The notes under the pieces: generated by a model | The model's input: the letters and a program-made list of their open reading frames with translations, nothing else | Told to the model about the DNA's origin: nothing | The model's database searches: none | Part shown: positions 4,838-7,121 of the stretch, piece after piece | Layout of the letters: the number at the start of each line of letters is the position of its first letter | Position numbering within the stretch: position 1 is the first letter of the stretch | Position numbers and translations under genes: made by a program | DNA from: Chloroflexi bacterium RBG_16_64_32 | Lineage (GTDB): Bacteria > Chloroflexota > Dehalococcoidia > SM23-28-2 > RBG-16-64-32 | Direction of reading: 5' to 3' | Assembly: GCA_001795235.1 (NCBI GenBank) | Contig: MGNZ01000096.1 | Span: 1 to 7,121 of the forward strand | DNA: 7,121 nt

Positions 4838-6190
4838 ATGCAGGAGCAGGGCGGCAACGGCGGCACCTTCTTCTTTAACGTTAACGTAGTTTTCCTCTCT
4901 CAGATCGCCATCTACGGCCTCGCCTTCGGCCTCCGCGTCGTTCTGGCCCGCGGCCTGGGCGACGAAGGCCTGGGCACCTACTCCCTCTTCTTTCTTGTGG
5001 CAATCGTCGTGGGCGGCATCGCCAACCTCGGCGTCGGCCTCGGCAACATCTACTTCCTGAACAAGGGGACTCATTCCTACCGCGTCCTCCTCGCCGGTAC
5101 CCTATTCGTGCTCGCCACCACTTCCGTGCTGACCTGGCTGCTGGTCGCCGCCTACGGCCTCATCGCCGAACCCAACCTGTTCGTCTCCGGCCGGCCTTTC
5201 TGGCTGTACGCCGCCGCCCTACCCGCTGTCATCGCCTACGTCCTCCTCACCTCGTTTCTCCACGGCTCCAGCCGCTTCCCGGCCCTGACCGCCGTCGCCC
5301 TCGCCCAGGGGCTCTCCGGCCTCCTCATGGTTGCCGGCCTTTACGCCGCCGGCGCCCTGGACGTGTTCGGCGCCCTGGCCGCCTGGGCAGGCTCCTTCCT
5401 CCTGGCTGATCTCATCGCCCTTGCCCTCATCGGCGTCCGCAACCTCGAGCTCGGCCGCGTCCTCCGGCCCCAGTGGCCCGTCCTGAAGGACCAGATCCGC
5501 TACGGCGCCCAGGGGCAGATCGCCAACCTGGCCCAGCTCTTCAACTACCGCCTGGACCAGTTCCTGATAGTCGCATTTATCTCACGCGCCGCCGTCGGCC
5601 ACTACACCGTCGCCGTCGGCCTGGGCGAAAGCGTCTGGTGGATCTCGTCAGCCGTAGCCATGGTGCTCTTGCCCCGCCTCACCCAGATGGACCCCCAGCG
5701 CGCTCAGGAAATGACCCCACTTATCTCCCGCAACACCGTCCTCGTTTCTATTGGGGGGGCCGCTGTCCTCATGGCCGCCTCCCCCGTTCTCATACGGGTC
5801 CTCTTCGGATCCGATTTTACACCAGCCACCACACCCCTCATGCTCCTGATGCCCGGCATCATCGCCGGCAGCGCCACCCGCGTCCTGGGCAGCTACCTGT
5901 TCAGCCAGGGCCGGATAATCTACAACACGTACGCCACTTTCATAGCCCTGGGCGTGACGATCGTCCTGGACCTGGCCCTCATCCCCTGGCTGGGGGTGCC
6001 GGGAGCGGCCATCGCCTCCTCCATCGCCTACGTTGCCTCCCTGGTAGCCACCCTCTACTGGTACCGCAGCGTCTCCGGCGGCGGCGTATGGCAGGCCCTC
6101 GTCTTCCGCCCCAGCGACGTCCACTTCTACGTCGACCTGCTACAGAGGCTGCGCGCCTGGGCCCGTCCCGTTGAGAAGAAGGCCACCTAG
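4838..6190 (+). CDS. Wzx/MOP-family oligosaccharide flippase
   Basis: A 450-residue polytopic membrane protein of the polysaccharide-biosynthesis (Wzx/RfbX) branch of the MOP superfamily, which flips undecaprenyl-diphosphate-linked oligosaccharides to the outer face of the membrane. About 12 hydrophobic segments are visible, around residues 12-36, 46-75, 83-109, 121-143, 150-172, 178-200, 228-250, 256-279, 301-323, 334-353, 363-383 and 388-409. Family-like features are the N-terminal RVVLARGLGDEGLGTYSLFF (33-52), the central RYGAQGQIANLAQLFNYRLD (221-240) leading into QFLI, and LFGSDFTPATTPLMLLMPG (322-340). The C-terminus is basic and cytoplasmic. ATG 4838 is the only plausible start: an in-frame TAA lies 18 bases upstream, and the nearest Shine-Dalgarno-like AAGGA is 12 bases away, so initiation may be weak. 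Codon use is strongly C-ending. No promoter was recognised in 4727-4837. Repeat-unit flippase versus another lipid-linked glycan exporter cannot be resolved. Confidence 0.9.
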   Translation: MQEQGGNGGTFFFNVNVVFLSQIAIYGLAFGLRVVLARGLGDEGLGTYSLFFLVAIVVGGIANLGVGLGNIYFLNKGTHSYRVLLAGTLFVLATTSVLTWLLVAAYGLIAEPNLFVSGRPFWLYAAALPAVIAYVLLTSFLHGSSRFPALTAVALAQGLSGLLMVAGLYAAGALDVFGALAAWAGSFLLADLIALALIGVRNLELGRVLRPQWPVLKDQIRYGAQGQIANLAQLFNYRLDQFLIVAFISRAAVGHYTVAVGLGESVWWISSAVAMVLLPRLTQMDPQRAQEMTPLISRNTVLVSIGGAAVLMAASPVLIRVLFGSDFTPATTPLMLLMPGIIAGSATRVLGSYLFSQGRIIYNTYATFIALGVTIVLDLALIPWLGVPGAAIASSIAYVASLVATLYWYRSVSGGGVWQALVFRPSDVHFYVDLLQRLRAWARPVEKKAT

Positions 6191-6453
6191 CGATGAGCCG
6201 GATCATATAGGCGGTGCAGACAGACCTTCGGCGTCCGGCATGCCGCCGGGCGGGGCAACTGCACACCAGGCGCGTTGAATGGTATGCTTGTCCGTTGATT
6301 CGAGGCGCCGGCCCGCCGCCGAAATGGGGAGGCCCGTAGGGGCCCTCGCCGTCGAACACCTAGAACGCAAGAAGCTGCGCAGAGACTGGAAGGAAGAGTT
6401 CTGAAACTGGTAGAGTCAGGCAGACGCTACGGCAGCTCATCGAGGCCCTAACC
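6191..6453 (+). other. 263-base gap between flippase and transferase
   Basis: No gene is supported here. Just after the flippase stop there is a five-codon ATG frame (6193-6210) that leads nowhere. The stretch contains the palindrome CGGCATGCCG (6236-6245) and a GC-rich hairpin at 6329-6347. It ends with a GAGG ribosome site (6442-6445) for the next gene. I saw no convincing promoter. The unusual length for a polysaccharide operon hints at a deleted gene or an untranslated regulatory leader, but no decayed protein is recognisable. Confidence 0.5.
6329..6347. other. GC-rich hairpin between the two surface-glycan genes
   Basis: GGCCC (6331-6335) and GGGCC (6340-6344) pair around the loop GTAG; allowing one bulged C adds two more pairs (GA with TC). 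No T-run follows on either strand, so it is not a standard intrinsic terminator. Confidence 0.25.
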
Positions 6454-7080
6454 GTGGAACTGGAGTACCCCCCAAGAAACAGCGACGCCGCGGCCAGGCG
6501 GCTCCGCGACTTCATCGGCGCGACGATTGGACTTTCCATCCTGTGGCCCCTGATTCTTTTCTTGGCCGCCCTCATCAAACTGGATTCGCCCGGGCCGGCG
6601 TTTTTTGTGCAAAAGAGGGTGGGTTACCGCGGGCGGGCCTTTACGTTATACAAGTTTAGGACTATGGTCGTGGGTGCAGAGGGGCAACAACCGGAGATAA
6701 AGGACTTCCGAACTCATAAGTTTGAGCCCTTGAAGCCCCCAGGGCGCGATAGCAGGATCACCAGGGTAGGATGGATACTTCGCCGGACGAGCCTAGATGA
6801 ATTGCCTCAGCTGTTCAACGTGGTCAAGGGACAGATGAGTCTGGTGGGACCGAGACCGGAGACGCCCAAGGTCGTCGATAAGTTCCCGCCGGCCTACCAC
6901 CTGCGACACGAGACGAAGCCGGGACTGACCGGCCTGGCCCAGGTAAACGGCCTCTCCGACATCACCTATCACGAGAAGGTGATGTATGACCTGGAGTACG
7001 TCGGGAGGCAGTCGTCCCATCTTGACGTCGCCATCCTCATGAGGACCGTCCGGGTGCTTCTCAGCGGTAAGGGACGCTAA
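6454..7080 (+). CDS. Short-form initiating sugar-1-phosphate transferase
   Basis: A 208-residue monotopic phosphoglycosyl transferase of the bacterial sugar transferase family (catalytic domain of WcaJ/WbaP, full length of PglC-type enzymes). It moves a sugar-1-phosphate from a UDP-sugar to undecaprenyl phosphate at the inner membrane, the first step of glycan assembly. One membrane segment (about 20-42) carries Pro32, probably the break of the re-entrant helix, followed by IKLDSPGPAFFVQKRVG (41-57). Then come YRGRAFTLYKFRTM (58-71), the catalytic region DSRITRVGWILRRTSLDELP (99-118) with the Asp115-Glu116 pair, GQMSLVGPRPE (126-136), KPGLTGLAQVNG (155-166) and the terminal YDLEYV (178-183). 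After NG the usual Arg is Leu167. The start is GTG 6454, backed by GAGG with an 8-base spacing; no other start lies in frame after the upstream TAG. The sugar cannot be predicted. Codon use differs from the flippase (more AGG, AAG and ATA). Confidence 0.95.
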   Translation: MELEYPPRNSDAAARRLRDFIGATIGLSILWPLILFLAALIKLDSPGPAFFVQKRVGYRGRAFTLYKFRTMVVGAEGQQPEIKDFRTHKFEPLKPPGRDSRITRVGWILRRTSLDELPQLFNVVKGQMSLVGPRPETPKVVDKFPPAYHLRHETKPGLTGLAQVNGLSDITYHEKVMYDLEYVGRQSSHLDVAILMRTVRVLLSGKGR

Positions 7081-7084
7081 CGCC

Positions 7085-7121
7085 GTGCGTATGCCTAAAT
7101 GGTCGCAAGTGGCACGCGTCC
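7085..7121 (+). CDS. Start of a further gene, cut by the window edge
   Basis: Five bases after the transferase stop (4 intervening bases) a GTG (7085) opens a frame reading VRMPKWSQVARV to the edge; an in-frame ATG follows at 7091. AAGGGA (7069-7074) ends 10 bases before the GTG. The tight spacing fits the next gene of a polysaccharide operon, but about 12 codons are too few to identify a product. Confidence 0.35.
   Translation, partial: MRMPKWSQVARV

Noticed and set aside
6193..6210. Five-codon ATG frame after the flippase stop
   Set aside because: It ends at once in TAG, and the following codons in that frame show no protein similarity; too short to call a remnant gene.
6360..6578. Minus-strand 72-codon frame over the transferase start
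   Set aside because: Antisense to a well-supported gene, with no ribosome site or domain; treated as a shadow.

Overview
The window comes from a high-GC bacterium. The gene style (a TPR protein with an acidic tail, a hydrolase of the kind often fused to LuxR or cyclase domains, and a NodI/NodJ-type exporter, next to a G+C-rich tRNA-Pro) resembles environmental Chloroflexota such as SAR202 or Dehalococcoidia-like lineages. That assignment is from memory of protein families, not from a search, and is tentative.

Layout. Everything left of about position 4730 is on the minus strand and everything right of 4838 is on the plus strand, so the window splits at a divergent junction next to a tRNA gene. 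In minus-strand transcription order (right to left): tRNA-Pro(CGG) (4726-4649); a TPR protein with an acidic tail (4318-3470) followed by a GC-rich hairpin that may terminate it; a NodI-type ABC ATPase (3256-2336) and its membrane partner (2339-1539), translationally coupled by a 4-base GTGA overlap; a class I glutamine amidotransferase-like peptidase of the C26/PuuD family (1480-818); and an alpha/beta hydrolase (733 to the left edge, truncated by the window) with a good promoter of its own just upstream.

The plus strand holds the start of a cell-surface polysaccharide cluster: a Wzx/MOP-type lipid-linked oligosaccharide flippase (4838-6190), a 263-base gap with GC-rich dyads but no convincing gene, a short single-domain sugar-1-phosphate transferase that would start glycan assembly on undecaprenyl phosphate (6454-7080), and the probable first codons of another gene at the right edge. 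The transferase would load the first sugar onto the carrier lipid, enzymes encoded beyond the window would extend it, and the flippase would move the product across the membrane.

I found no CRISPR array, insertion sequence, phage gene or clearly new multi-gene system. The items most worth a second look are a shared extended -10 promoter block in front of both the tRNA and the ABC operon, the TPR protein with a possible HIRAN-like middle domain and acidic tail, the non-canonical nucleophile elbow of the hydrolase, and mutually exclusive hairpins upstream of the ABC operon.
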